DNA of 64,000 nucleotides from Anisus vortex (lineage: Eukaryota; Mollusca; Gastropoda; Planorbidae). The stretch's first letter is position 1. Each line of letters starts with the position of its first letter. Location: assembly GCA_949126835.1 (NCBI GenBank), contig OX421501.1, positions 4,401,499-4,465,498 on the forward strand, given 5' to 3'. Below the pieces are notes generated by a model, which was not told where the DNA came from, did no database searches, and saw nothing but the letters and a program-made list of their open reading frames with translations. Of this stretch, positions 34,690-45,100 are shown piece after piece. The position numbers were made by a program, and so were the translations under genes.

Positions 34690-34805
34690 CGAACTGAAAC
34701 GTGAAATATTTCCCGCTAGAAACGAATTGAAACATGAAATATTGCCCTCTAGAAAAGAATTGAAACGTGAAATATTTCCCGCTAGAAAGATTTTAATGCG
34801 TATAC
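34690..34805. repeat. About 33-bp tandem triplication
   Basis: Three units carry GAATTGAAACGTGAAATATT and CCCGCTAGAAA with small differences. Confidence 0.65.
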
Positions 34806-35337
34806 GCCCGCTTCAAACGAATTGAAAAAGCTAAAAGTTATGTTTACATACACTCTTACTACTCAAGCAGTTATAATGAGAATGCACGCAACAACTACAA
34901 AAGTTTATATTTCGTATACGACACGAATTAAAACGTGAATATATTTTGTTCTATTCATTCATAAAATACATTAGCAAACATTGAAGCAAAGTTAATTTTA
35001 AATGAATACGCAAAATTTGATGACGTCATAACGAAAAGCCGGCTAGCTATCTCTGCGCAAACTTTGATGACGTCATCCTGAAAAAATCTCAACGCCATCC
35101 TTTTTTTAATTTTTTTAGCGCGATCGATCGAAAAACTATAAAAAGTTGGAACGGCAATTTTAACATGAACCCAAAATATGTCGTTTTATTCGCGTTTTTT
35201 GACCAAACTGACCACTGCGGTCATTTTATTTTTTTTAAAACCTTGACAGTGTTCACCGCCGTAACGCAAAGAATATTTGTAGCAAATTTCACGTTTTTAT
35301 GTCCAGTATTTAAAAAGATTATGCGGTATGTACATAC

Positions 35338-35372
<35 letters not shown>

Positions 35373-35390
35373 CATACATACATACATATT
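35338..35390. repeat. AGCC and ATAC microsatellites
   Basis: An uninterrupted CCAG/CAGC tetranucleotide run of about eight units is followed by CATA tetranucleotides. Confidence 0.85.
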
Positions 35391-35732
35391 CCTTTTGAGA
35401 TTTATATATATATATGATGATTACATAAATTATTTTACAGCATGTCTGTCAACTTCGTTATGTATGCTATTTTTAAATAAAAATAAAATGCAAAATGACA
35501 CTAAGTAATATTCAGAAGTCGAGTTAGTAAATGTCAATTTTATTAAAAAACTCATTTACAGAAAGAGACGTGTATAGTGGACCAACGCCAACAACTTATC
35601 CATCATTTCGTAAGAACTTATCCGTAATTTATACAGTTACTCGTGTTATCTTGAGGCATACGAATGTCTTGACTTAAGTCAGTCAGAAATATCAAATTCT
35701 AAACCAACTTGAAAATCCTTATCAAAATACAA

Positions 35733-36050
35733 TACTCTTCTTCTTCTTCTATACTGTGGAGACCCCGTTAAACCCAAAGAAAAAAAAATCACAATGCAAG
35801 TATAAATTGATTGTGAATGCTCTTGGATTAAAAGTGTACATTACTACTTATAATATTTATAACATACAACAATAGTTTTAAGCTTAAGCCGACGACGACG
35901 TTTCATTTGCTAGTCCAACCATTCAGAAATGACTTAAAAGTCGGCATAGAAGAGGCAGTGATAGAGGCTTGGTCTAATGAGTTCCACAGTCTCATGGCTA
36001 CAGGAAAGAAGAAGAATATTTGTAAACGTATGCAAACCTTATCTTTGAAA
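35733..36050 (-). pseudogene. Truncated non-LTR retrotransposon 3' end
   Basis: On the minus strand it reads LRLWNSLDQASITA-like sequence matching the element at 13772-14242 and ends in GAA repeats (35736-35749). It lies directly downstream of the intact GPCR gene. Confidence 0.65.
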
Positions 36051-36086
36051 GGTTCTTCTCCAGGGTATAAGTCAAAGGTCATCGTC

Positions 36087-37160
36087 TCATAACAGTTCGC
36101 AACATACTGTTTTTAATAAAAGTTCTCTATGTTTAGAATTCAAAAAGTAATAACAAAAGGTATTACTGGTACAACAAATCTGGTTAAATAAAGAAGCTAT
36201 TGTCCACAGAACTGTGTTTAGCTGTTTATCTTCCATCAAACTGGGTTCGGTACAGACGTTGTAGAAAATTGTAAGCACCAGCCTTGGCAGGTTGCATAGG
36301 GTCTGTAGAACTGCCAACGACAAAACCAGTTTAATCAGCTTCTTTTCTTTCGTTGTGAGATTCGACTCCATGATTTTAACCTTGACGAAGCTGTGGCCTT
36401 CAAATTCTCGATTTTTACGTACTTTCGACGAGATTTTGAGCGCATACGTCATCCAAATGGAGCAGACGAGAAGTAGAGCCTGTGATGCTAAAAATAGAAA
36501 TAAGCCCGCAGTGATGTCTACCGCCTTTTCTACTTCAGCGGAAAAATCCGTAAAAGTGATAGTGTAATACAGCTTGTTCTCTAAGGTAAAGTTCGGCGAG
36601 GTGCCGCTTTCTGAGTCGACGGCAACCCATTCCATTTTCTCAGCAACGTAGATGGGCAGGAGGGTCCCCAGGTGGATGACGTATATTGTGACGACCACAG
36701 CCGCGCAGCGCCCCCTGGTGAACACCAGCTTCACTTTAAAAGGGGCGACCACGCAGAAGCACCTCTCGACGGATATCATGGCGGTTACCCAGCCCGAAAC
36801 GAGATACCCCGCGTACAGGGCCCAGCCGAAGCAGACATAGGCCAAGGCCCACAGGTCCACAGTGCTTGATGGGAAAAACGTGTTGGTGAGGTAAATGGTG
36901 GACATCGCAAGTTCCAGCAGAGAAACGGCGAAGTCCGTCAAGGACAAAGCGAAAAGGCCAACAGTCATGCTATCTTTTAGAGACTGTTTCACAAAGATGA
37001 TCACATTGAAGATGTTCCCAATCACACCGACAATAGAAATGATCCCAAAAGCACAAATGCTGACTGACAATTCAAATATTTTAAACACATCGGAACTTAT
37101 GAGTCCTATCAAATTCTCAGACGATATGTTTTTAGAGGAATCTAGTACACTTCTGCTCAT
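36087..37160 (-). CDS. Chemosensory-type rhodopsin-like GPCR, intact
   Basis: A 357-codon single-exon seven-transmembrane receptor expected in the plasma membrane, of the class A group described as chemosensory receptors in gastropods. Ligand and G protein are unknown. Predicted TM1 is about residues 32-56 with GN at 48-49; TM2 about 65-91 with the LSLTD motif; TM3 about 103-131, followed by the DRY-equivalent VERCFCVVAPF (131-141); TM4 about 151-172; TM5 about 212-240; TM6 about 274-301; TM7 about 313-341. TM7 ends NTFCYYFLNS in place of NPxxY. N-glycosylation sequons occur at N11 and N190. The second extracellular loop has no Cys, so the usual loop-TM3 disulfide seems absent. The start is the first Met and gives a normal-length N-terminus. 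The paralogue at 27356 is broken and in opposite orientation. Confidence 0.85.
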   Translation of the reverse strand: MSRSVLDSSKNISSENLIGLISSDVFKIFELSVSICAFGIISIVGVIGNIFNVIIFVKQSLKDSMTVGLFALSLTDFAVSLLELAMSTIYLTNTFFPSSTVDLWALAYVCFGWALYAGYLVSGWVTAMISVERCFCVVAPFKVKLVFTRGRCAAVVVTIYVIHLGTLLPIYVAEKMEWVAVDSESGTSPNFTLENKLYYTITFTDFSAEVEKAVDITAGLFLFLASQALLLVCSIWMTYALKISSKVRKNREFEGHSFVKVKIMESNLTTKEKKLIKLVLSLAVLQTLCNLPRLVLTIFYNVCTEPSLMEDKQLNTVLWTIASLFNQICCTSNTFCYYFLNSKHRELLLKTVCCELL

Positions 37161-37453
37161 AATGGCGTTATGTTGGATTTAAATTCAATTTTAAAAGTGA
37201 AGGCTGTTTTTGCTGGAGTTTAATGGGGATGGTAATATATTTGTATTGGGGCAAAAGTTTGACAAAACACTATTTATAGCTTTTCAAAATACATAATATG
37301 TCAAATGAAAATATACAAGACTAGATTATCAAGCGATTGTGAGTGAGCGAAGCTAGAGTTATCTAATGTCCCACTGATGATAAACATTGTAAAAATAACT
37401 AACATATTTTAAAAATAACACACATGATTTTGAGATTGCAGGTCTTTTGTGAA

Positions 37454-37499
<46 letters not shown>

Positions 37500-38095
37500 A
37501 TTATGAAATCATTGTTTCTCCTTTTATATATATTCACCTCTAATTTATTTACACAATTTACACCTATCTCGAAATATGTATATTATATCTATTCCTATAA
37601 ATCATGTATAATGTTATTGTCTTGCTGCATGTGTCTAGTATGACTTTATTTTAAGCGAGCTTTTTATATTGTCAGAAATAATACAATGATTAAGACTTTG
37701 CCGTTTAATTGTACTGCTTGATCATTACTGATAACTCAACTCTTTGTGCTTTCTCTTACAAATCTTTGTACATTAATTACACGCGAATATTCTCACCGTT
37801 TACTTCTTTCCAATTAAAAATAGAGTACAGGAACTTCACAGATCTAGTCATCCCTGGGCTGGGCTATTATTGATCACGTGTCGTGTATAGGCACGTGACA
37901 AATTTGCTATAACATTTTTTAATGACACATTTCGTATCTTACCATTTGTTTGTTTAGTTTTTTAATTGTAAGCTAGTGCACTCTTGTAGATTGTATAGTT
38001 GCATCATGGTGGATAATTTTAGTCGTGGATACAATGTTATTAACCAAATTTAATATATCATTAGCGTATTTTGTGTAGGCCTACAGTTTGAGCCA
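37161..38095. other. Upstream of the GPCR; TA microsatellite, no gene
   Basis: AT-rich, with a TA run at 37459-37496. No coding sequence is supported and no promoter element is obvious for the receptor gene. Confidence 0.4.
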
Positions 38096-38356
38096 GTGAA
38101 TTATATTTTACATTTTATAAATTTAATGATATCTAAGATGAATGAAACAAAAATATGTTTAAAACCATTGAAATGTAAAAATAAAGTATTTTTGGTGCGT
38201 GTAGTATTTTTAATTACTGTAATAATTCTAGCTTTTTACGCACAATATTATCGACGTTTTATTTCTTTTTTTCTAGATCAAAGATATTCAAAGGCCGGGC
38301 TTATTCACATTAGCTTGATCTACTGTAAACATTGCCTTAAGCTAGATGTTCTTTAG
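38096..38356 (+). CDS. Unrecognised small ORF with one predicted membrane segment
   Basis: An 86-codon frame. From the second or third Met it reads a short basic stretch (KPLKCKNK) followed by a hydrophobic segment (VFLVRVVFLITVIILAFYA) and another basic patch, the shape of a type II membrane anchor. It could be the first exon of a larger gene or chance. No partner exon was found and the family is not recognised. Confidence 0.2.
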   Translation: MNYILHFINLMISKMNETKICLKPLKCKNKVFLVRVVFLITVIILAFYAQYYRRFISFFLDQRYSKAGLIHISLIYCKHCLKLDVL

Positions 38357-38615
38357 GTCCGTGTTTGCTAGTTCCATGTTAACCACATTCTAGAAATGTC
38401 CTTTATAGTGGGTGGTGACTTTACTGAAGTATCTATAACTAGTAAAACGTTTCCCGTAAACCAGGCGGCGATATAATCTAATCACTACACAAGGAAATAA
38501 GAATCTCTGTGTGTTTAACATGATTTTCTAACTACAGAACAATAACATAACATAGTACATATAAAGTACTATATCAGTCGATTACGCCTCTACCTGATAT
38601 TTCGTGTTGTTAGAA

Positions 38616-38855
38616 CCAAAGACTATAATGAGATGGACCGCTTGATTTAATATTTCTGCTATTTGATGAATCGAATGACTTCTTTTCGGAATTCCATATT
38701 CCCTTTAACATACTTTGTATAAAGCGGAAATATTTTGGCAAACGTAGGAGCGTAGAAGTCATTTAACAGCGTTATTGGATGCGCACGGAAAAAGAACATA
38801 CCGGTATTACAGACTCTAAAAGTAGAGCAAGCGGACCATCTTATCATAGTGTTTG
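38616..38855. mobile_element. MITE of the CCAAAGAC family
   Basis: CCAAAGACTATAATGAGATG at the left and an inverted CAAACACTATGATAAGATG-type end at the right. The interior includes a reversed GACTTCTACGCTCCTACG block shared with 1750 and 16850. Confidence 0.6.
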
Positions 38856-39021
38856 TTAGAGCCCAACTAAATCATTATTTATAATTTAAAATTTTACGTT
38901 TAAAGGCATTATTACAATGTATGAAAATTATGTGAACATTCTTATTTTATTATATGTATATTTTTATTGGCTAACAAGCTTGGACAAAGTTTGGTGAGTT
39001 GGAAATATTTTTTAAAAAGTA

Positions 39022-39140
39022 ATCTATCTTTCTGACCAAACTGATCACAGGGCTGGTGAAGCAGCGTTCACCAGTTTCTGTGGCCACGGCATACTAGGGG
39101 ATGTGTGGCCAGAACAATGCCCAGCCACCTTTACTGTGTA
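39022..39140 (-). mobile_element. SINE family 1 tail fragment
   Basis: It matches the tail of the full-length SINE in reverse orientation (CTGATCACAGGGCTGGTGAA, then GGGGATGTGTGGCCAG). The tRNA-like head is absent. Confidence 0.65.
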
Positions 39141-39270
39141 AAGTATTAAAGTATTCAATTTATGAGTCTGAGAATAATTATTTGTTCAATGGTTATAAAC
39201 TTTTATTATTTGTCAGTCATGAAGTGTGATCTTTAGACAGTCATGCTAATTGTTATTGATATATATAATA

Positions 39271-39271
<1 letters not shown>

Positions 39272-39336
<65 letters not shown>
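39272..39336. repeat. TA microsatellite
   Basis: A nearly pure TA dinucleotide run, followed directly by a SINE family 1 tail fragment on the plus strand (about 39337-39415). Confidence 0.9.
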
Positions 39337-39338
<2 letters not shown>

Positions 39339-39730
39339 CATTTTTCTCGTTAAAGAAACTGGCCAACGCTGCATCATAGATCCCATTGATCAATCTGGTC
39401 CGTTGAAATAGTTTACTACTACTGAAAAAGTTTGAAGGTTAATCACATGATCAGCATACCAAAAACACACATTATTGAGGACTGTGAGATAACTCTTGTG
39501 TTTAAAAAAATAAAACTGCTAGCTCCTTTCAATAGTAGACTATGCAGTCCATCATGTAAATTGTATAATAATTAAAGTAACAAAAGTTTTCACAGATATG
39601 TTTTCCATACAAAAAGTATGACTTTGTGTGTGTTTTTTTCAATATGAAGATATTCAAATTTATATATCGCTAATATTAATGTCATTAGCTCAGGCAAATT
39701 AGAATTATAGTAGGCTATATACAAATATAT

Positions 39731-40134
39731 TGTTACGTCTCGCTGTCCAGGGTAGGCGGTTTATCACAAAGACTTTTTGGTACCCTTGAAGAATCGTTAA
39801 CTCTCGCCCAAACTTTCATCCAAGCAATTTAGAAACGATGTTAGCAGGAATAATTACTTACACATTTTTATTCAACATTACACATAACATCTAAGCTCAA
39901 CAGAAGTCAATAATAATAACACGATTTAAAAAGAACACTAGACGCATTAAAACACAGCCTAACCAGTCTCTCAATACTCTCTACTCTCTACTCTACACAA
40001 AATCTAAATTACCACATGGTTCGGAAAGTCCGCACGTGCTCACTCATGCCAAACGGACTAGGGTGACCGAGGGTCACCAAAATAATGTGACCATCAGTTT
40101 GAAAGGAAGGTAATCACAACTAAAATAATAAACA
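39731..40134 (-). mobile_element. Solo LTR, family 1, reverse orientation
   Basis: It starts TGTTACGTCTCGCTGTCCAG and carries the reversed GGGTCACC and GTGACCAT blocks of the LTR at 7049. The right end is placed at AATAAACA. No target duplication is visible. Confidence 0.6.
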
Positions 40135-40657
40135 AGGGGGCTAATTATTTCTATACTCATGCATGACGATATATAAAAATATATAAATATATATATATAT
40201 AAACATACAAAAAAAAAAGATATGGTCTATCAGATCATACATTTCAATGATTTTATCGTCAGGATTTAAATGCAAGACACATTTAATTTTATTTATTATC
40301 ATAGCTGTCAATATTTTCATTGATCTATTTTGTAATCAATACTATTTGTCTTTACATATAACATAATATTAGAAGCTTGTAATTAATTATAACGTTGCAT
40401 CTAATGCTTAAACTAGTTTATATTTAAGCAATTCGGATTTTCTACTAAAAGACTGAATAATAATAAAATGTTATACAACTTAAGTAAAATCACTAACTGT
40501 ACAAATATACAATGCATGCGACATACTCTTATCTTGTTAGGAGACTTTTATGCGCTCAGAGATAGTATCAATCCCTTTTGATAATAAAAATCCGAGATCT
40601 TAAGGCTTAAGGCATTACAAGATCTGTGTTATTTTTAAACACGTTACATTGATTAGT

Positions 40658-41100
40658 TTAAATCTTGTTTAGCAATATACAAGAAAAATGTGAAACGCCG
40701 TTCAGCGTCATGCGCTTGCAATAATTGGTAGGCTTAACGTAAATCTTAACGCCTGGATTAACCTTCTTAACACCGAATGTGCTCACGATCTCGTCCTGGT
40801 ACCTAGTGTGACAGGTCGCTATGACACTTTCCACCTCGCTCTGGTCTTTCATGATGAGTCGGAATTGTAGTTGGTGAGGGACGAAGCTGTTGACCCCAAT
40901 CACCAGACTGCAGAGATAGAAACCTGGAACCTGTACTAGAAATATCCCTGTTTCGGCGTCGAAGCTGCCGCGCGCGTCCATCTTCACGTTTGTGAAGCAT
41001 GTTAGTATTTCTTCTCTTTGCATGTCGTAATCTGCATCGTCCAAGTCGACAAAGGCTTCAAAACCCTCAGTCTCTTCTGCCAGTCCTAATCCAGCATTAG
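40658..41100 (-). CDS. Gene A exon 7 (C1q-like domain)
   Basis: The C1q signature spacing is visible: GFEAFVD at the start, TCFTNVK, FDAETGIF, VPGFYLCSLVI, then LQFRLIMKDQSEVESVIATC and a C-terminal HFSCILLNKI. The usual family core is GIF..VPG.Y.F. The stop codon is at 40658-40660. Confidence 0.9.
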
Positions 41101-42047
41101 CTGGGAAGTGAAAAAAAAATAATTTAAAAATTGCGTATGTTGGAAAGAAAAACTTAATAAGATATTCGATTAAAATAGCACAATAATAATAAGCTTACTT
41201 ATATACACCATTTAATCAACAAGAATTATAAAAAACATTTTTTAGCCGGTGAAAGGTTAGAAAGGCTCCAGGGTTAGAATGAATAAGCAACAAGCTAATC
41301 TTTATACTTGGGAAATATTGCCCTAAGGGCTCGTCCTGTTTATAAAAGACATTATAATTCATATGGAAACGTAGCGAGATTCGAAAACCTTGCACTGACT
41401 TTCATCCAAGTCACAATGTAGAAAAAGATGCAGACAGAAGTGAGGATGAGAGGGCGTTGTAAATAAGCCGAACAGCGAGCCCTTCATTGGCTACCATTGG
41501 GCGGAACCAGACCACGTCAAGTTGCGAACGGTAATACAACATTCAACATTCGCGCCTTAACGACCCACCTACTGTTTATAGAATAGGTGAAGTTAATAAT
41601 AAATATTATATAGTTTATGTGTCTTCGTAAATTACAAAGCATTTCATAGGGCCTGTACAGCAGAATTAACAAGTTTCTGTTTCTACATCATAATAGGAGA
41701 ACGCACTGTTACTTGCCACTATGACCCGAATTTTTCAAACGTTATATTTAAAAAGAAGAAAACCTTACCAAGTTTAGCTGGCTTTTTTAACATCACTTCA
41801 GTTTTGTTAGTGATTTCCTCTAGCTGGGAACATGCACAAGGTAAGGAAATTACATGCTATAATAAGTGTGAGTGGTCAAACAGTTCAAGTAGCACTGTAT
41901 CAGATCTTATTTTTCAATTATCACTAGTGTCTATAATCAAACTAAATTATTATTTACGAAAATAATAATGTAAAATAACTATTTATGTAACATTCTTTAT
42001 AAAACTATATACAGCTATTTAACTATATGTCAGTCTATAATAGTTTA

Positions 42048-42116
<69 letters not shown>

Positions 42117-45100
42117 CAATCTATGTCATCTTTATGTCTTAACTTATTTATTCTTCGCTATATCTTCGTATGTTCTTTATATTAATCCGTCTATTAAATC
42201 AGATACACTTTTGATTTTTTTTAATCTGTACAAACATACCTTTTTATCTTGCGCCTTATTATTCACTTGTAGGGCTATTATTTTCTTCGCTTGGTCAGTA
42301 ACGGACGCATTAGTAGACATTGTATATGTGGTCAAGTTTTTCGATATTTCTGTAACGTTAGCATTAAGTTGGTTGACAGCAACAGTCACTGTGTTCAACC
42401 TTTTTTGCTCGTCTTGAACCTTCAAAGACACAGCCTCTATTTCGACTTTTTGGCCTGCAAGTGACTCAGTGATTGGTTTTATTTCATTCGTTATGTTTCC
42501 GATCTTCGTGTTAGTTTCTTGTTCCATCGAAGCTTGCTTTTTGGTATACACCTTAACTGCTCGTTCCAAACCTTTTACTTTAGTTTCAAAGACGTTTACT
42601 TTTTCCACAGATGCTGCCAATTCCTTAAGTCGCTGTTCATGTTCCTTTATCCCATTCAAAGCTGTTTCCGTTTGGCATTTCAAACTGGCTACATCTTCCT
42701 TCCCTTTTACTCTATCATCTAATTTCAGTTTATCATCTTTGAGCTCTTGGGTTGTCAGCATCTTGTGTAACTTTGCTTCGTTGGCCTGGACTTTCTCTTT
42801 GAGATGTCTAATGCTCACGCCTTGGGAAGGGATGCTGGTAAGAAGCTTTTTACTTTCACATTCAGCAATCATCAGAGATTCTGTTTGAGTTTTCAGAACG
42901 CATGCATTTCTGTTCATTTCTTGAATCTGTTTGGTAAATTCATTAAACTGCAAAGTGCTTTTGTTAGTTTTTACTTCTATGTCTTGAAGAATCCCATCAA
43001 ATTTAACTTTGTTCCTGTTTTCTGTTTCCACGTTTAAACTGAAATAAAGTTGTATTAGTTTTTCATGATCATCTTTCTGAACTTTAATACTTTCTATCGT
43101 TTCTTCATAACTCGTAACTCGAGCATTGATTTCTTTGATTTTTTCCTCCAATCTTTGATTTTCATCTGAAGGATTAAAAAAAATAATTGAATGTTAACGT
43201 TTTAAACCAAAACTGCGAAACAGTAAAATATTGTTTTTTTTTTTAAATGTATTTAAATTATATAAAATATGTACGTGTAAGCATAGTTTTTAATAAGGTA
43301 TTATATTTCTGTTTTAAGTTATAGAATAGAAAAAACTAATTTATTTTTTTTGCACAGAGAGTTTAATTAATTTTTTCTTACCTGTAAAGCTGGAACAAGA
43401 CGAATAGAGGGCACTACTATCTGAATATTGTTTTTCAAGGTCATTCATGGCAGTTCCTTCTCTGTCTGCATTAGATCCATCTTCCATGACGGACAAAATA
43501 GCCATGGAAAAAAGAAAACAAGACATTTTTAATTTCTTAATAATTTAAATGAATCATCATTAAAAAAAAACGGGTTAGAAGTAAATGTATGAAATCTACA
43601 TAATATTATTAGTTGGCAAGGATGGGTTTATATTTTTCCTTTACTAATTTATTCATTTTTTATAAGTATTTTTTCTTCACAAAATCGTTAGGGATCAAGA
43701 TAGAATTGTAACACGTGTTCAACTATATTGATCATTAACAGGAAATACAAAAAAAAATCTTAGACGAGGGGGCACAGTGACCGTTCGGCAGCGCATTCAG
43801 CTGGCGTAGCGAAGGCGTAGGCGTAGCGAAGGCCCAGGGTTCGAATCCTGGTGCAGATCTAGGATCTGTATTCCAGGATCTGGAGGGTGTCCCTAAGTCC
43901 ACCTAGCTTTGATGGGTAACTGACCTTAGTTGGGGTAAAGTAAAGGCGGCTTTGCATAGTGCTGGCCACACAATTACATAGTATACCGTGGTCAAAGAAA
44001 CTGGTGAACTCTGCTTCACCGACCATAAGGATCAACTTGGTCCGACGGGATACTTTACTTAAAGGACAAGGAAAACAAATAAATTAAAAATAACCTCATT
44101 TGTTGAATTTGGATCTTCTTCAAGAAGGGCGTTTAATGGGTTGCCTGAAATACTTGTAAAATAAATACTTACTTATTAATTTGCTGCATCGACGCAGACA
44201 TTCCTGTGTTTCATTAGTGAGAAACTGGTTTATTGCAATGTAAGTTTCATTGCTTGAGTCTGTGATCCAAGATTTTCCTTTAGATATAGCCTAGAAATGT
44301 AACAGAAAATATAGTGCACGTAGTAGCAATAATTCCTAGTAAAGTAGCCTTCTGACCAAACTGATCATAAGGCGGGATTTTGTGGCCACAGCATACGAGG
44401 GGATGTTGCCTTAATTTTATCCCAACTAGTGTCATGTACCCATCATCAGGGGCACCCTCAAGTCCCGGCAAAAAAAAATCTTAGCCTGCACCAGGATTTA
44501 AACCGCTCGGTCACCTTGCCCCATATAATTATGGATGAATATGCGCGTCATTCTTGCGCAGGGTCCATGCCAATCTTCTCTGTATTGTTCCGATTTTAGT
44601 AAATGTACTGCGTTAAAAGTACACAATAAATCCTACAGGACAAATACAACTAGTCTACAAGCAAGCTTAAGTACAGATTGATTCACCACTGTCACTAAAT
44701 TGTCCGCAGATAAAAACAAAAAAAAACAATCGTGGATTTTGTAAAAATACCAACAACATGTACTTTTAACCAGGGGCAAAGCCAAACATTTTTTTCCATA
44801 GATTTCCTGAACTTTTGCGACACAAATATTTATCAAATTTTTAGCGAATTTAGTAAATACTTAAATAAAAAAACTATTGAAAAAAATAGCCCTCCTCGCC
44901 TCCCCCCTTTCCGTGGCTTCGCCCCTGCGTCTGACCATAAAAAAACAGTATATTTACAGAATTTAAAAAGCCAACAATATTCGCCAGCTCATCCTTCAGT
45001 TCCTCTAAAACATCAAGCTGGGATGTTATAACCTTCAGTTGTTTTTCAGTTCTCATCTGTCAATAATAAACATCACCTAATTAATACATGTACATCTACT

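Larger units (their letters stand above)
33870..35400. repeat. Complex repeat block (probable non-autonomous element)
   Basis: A segment starting GGCTAAAAGC.ATGTTTACAT recurs about 950 bp apart (33876-34120 and 34827-34990). Between the copies are a 19-bp minisatellite and a roughly 33-bp triplication. The block ends in AGCC and ATAC microsatellites and a TA run (35338-35415). No coding sequence is seen. The architecture suggests a rolling-circle-type or other large non-autonomous transposon, but no termini were identified. Confidence 0.45.

Noticed and set aside
42469..42888. 139-codon plus-strand frame opposite gene A exon 5 (and the similar frames at 52267-52973)
   Set aside because: Antisense shadow of a coiled-coil exon. 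The K/E-rich sense strand gives a Ser/Phe-rich antisense frame.
43341..43526. Start at MSCFLFSMAILS as a signal peptide for gene A
   Set aside because: The equivalent stretch in gene B is not open, and the exon 3-4 junction phase and length fit an acceptor inside this frame. The hydrophobic part is intron.
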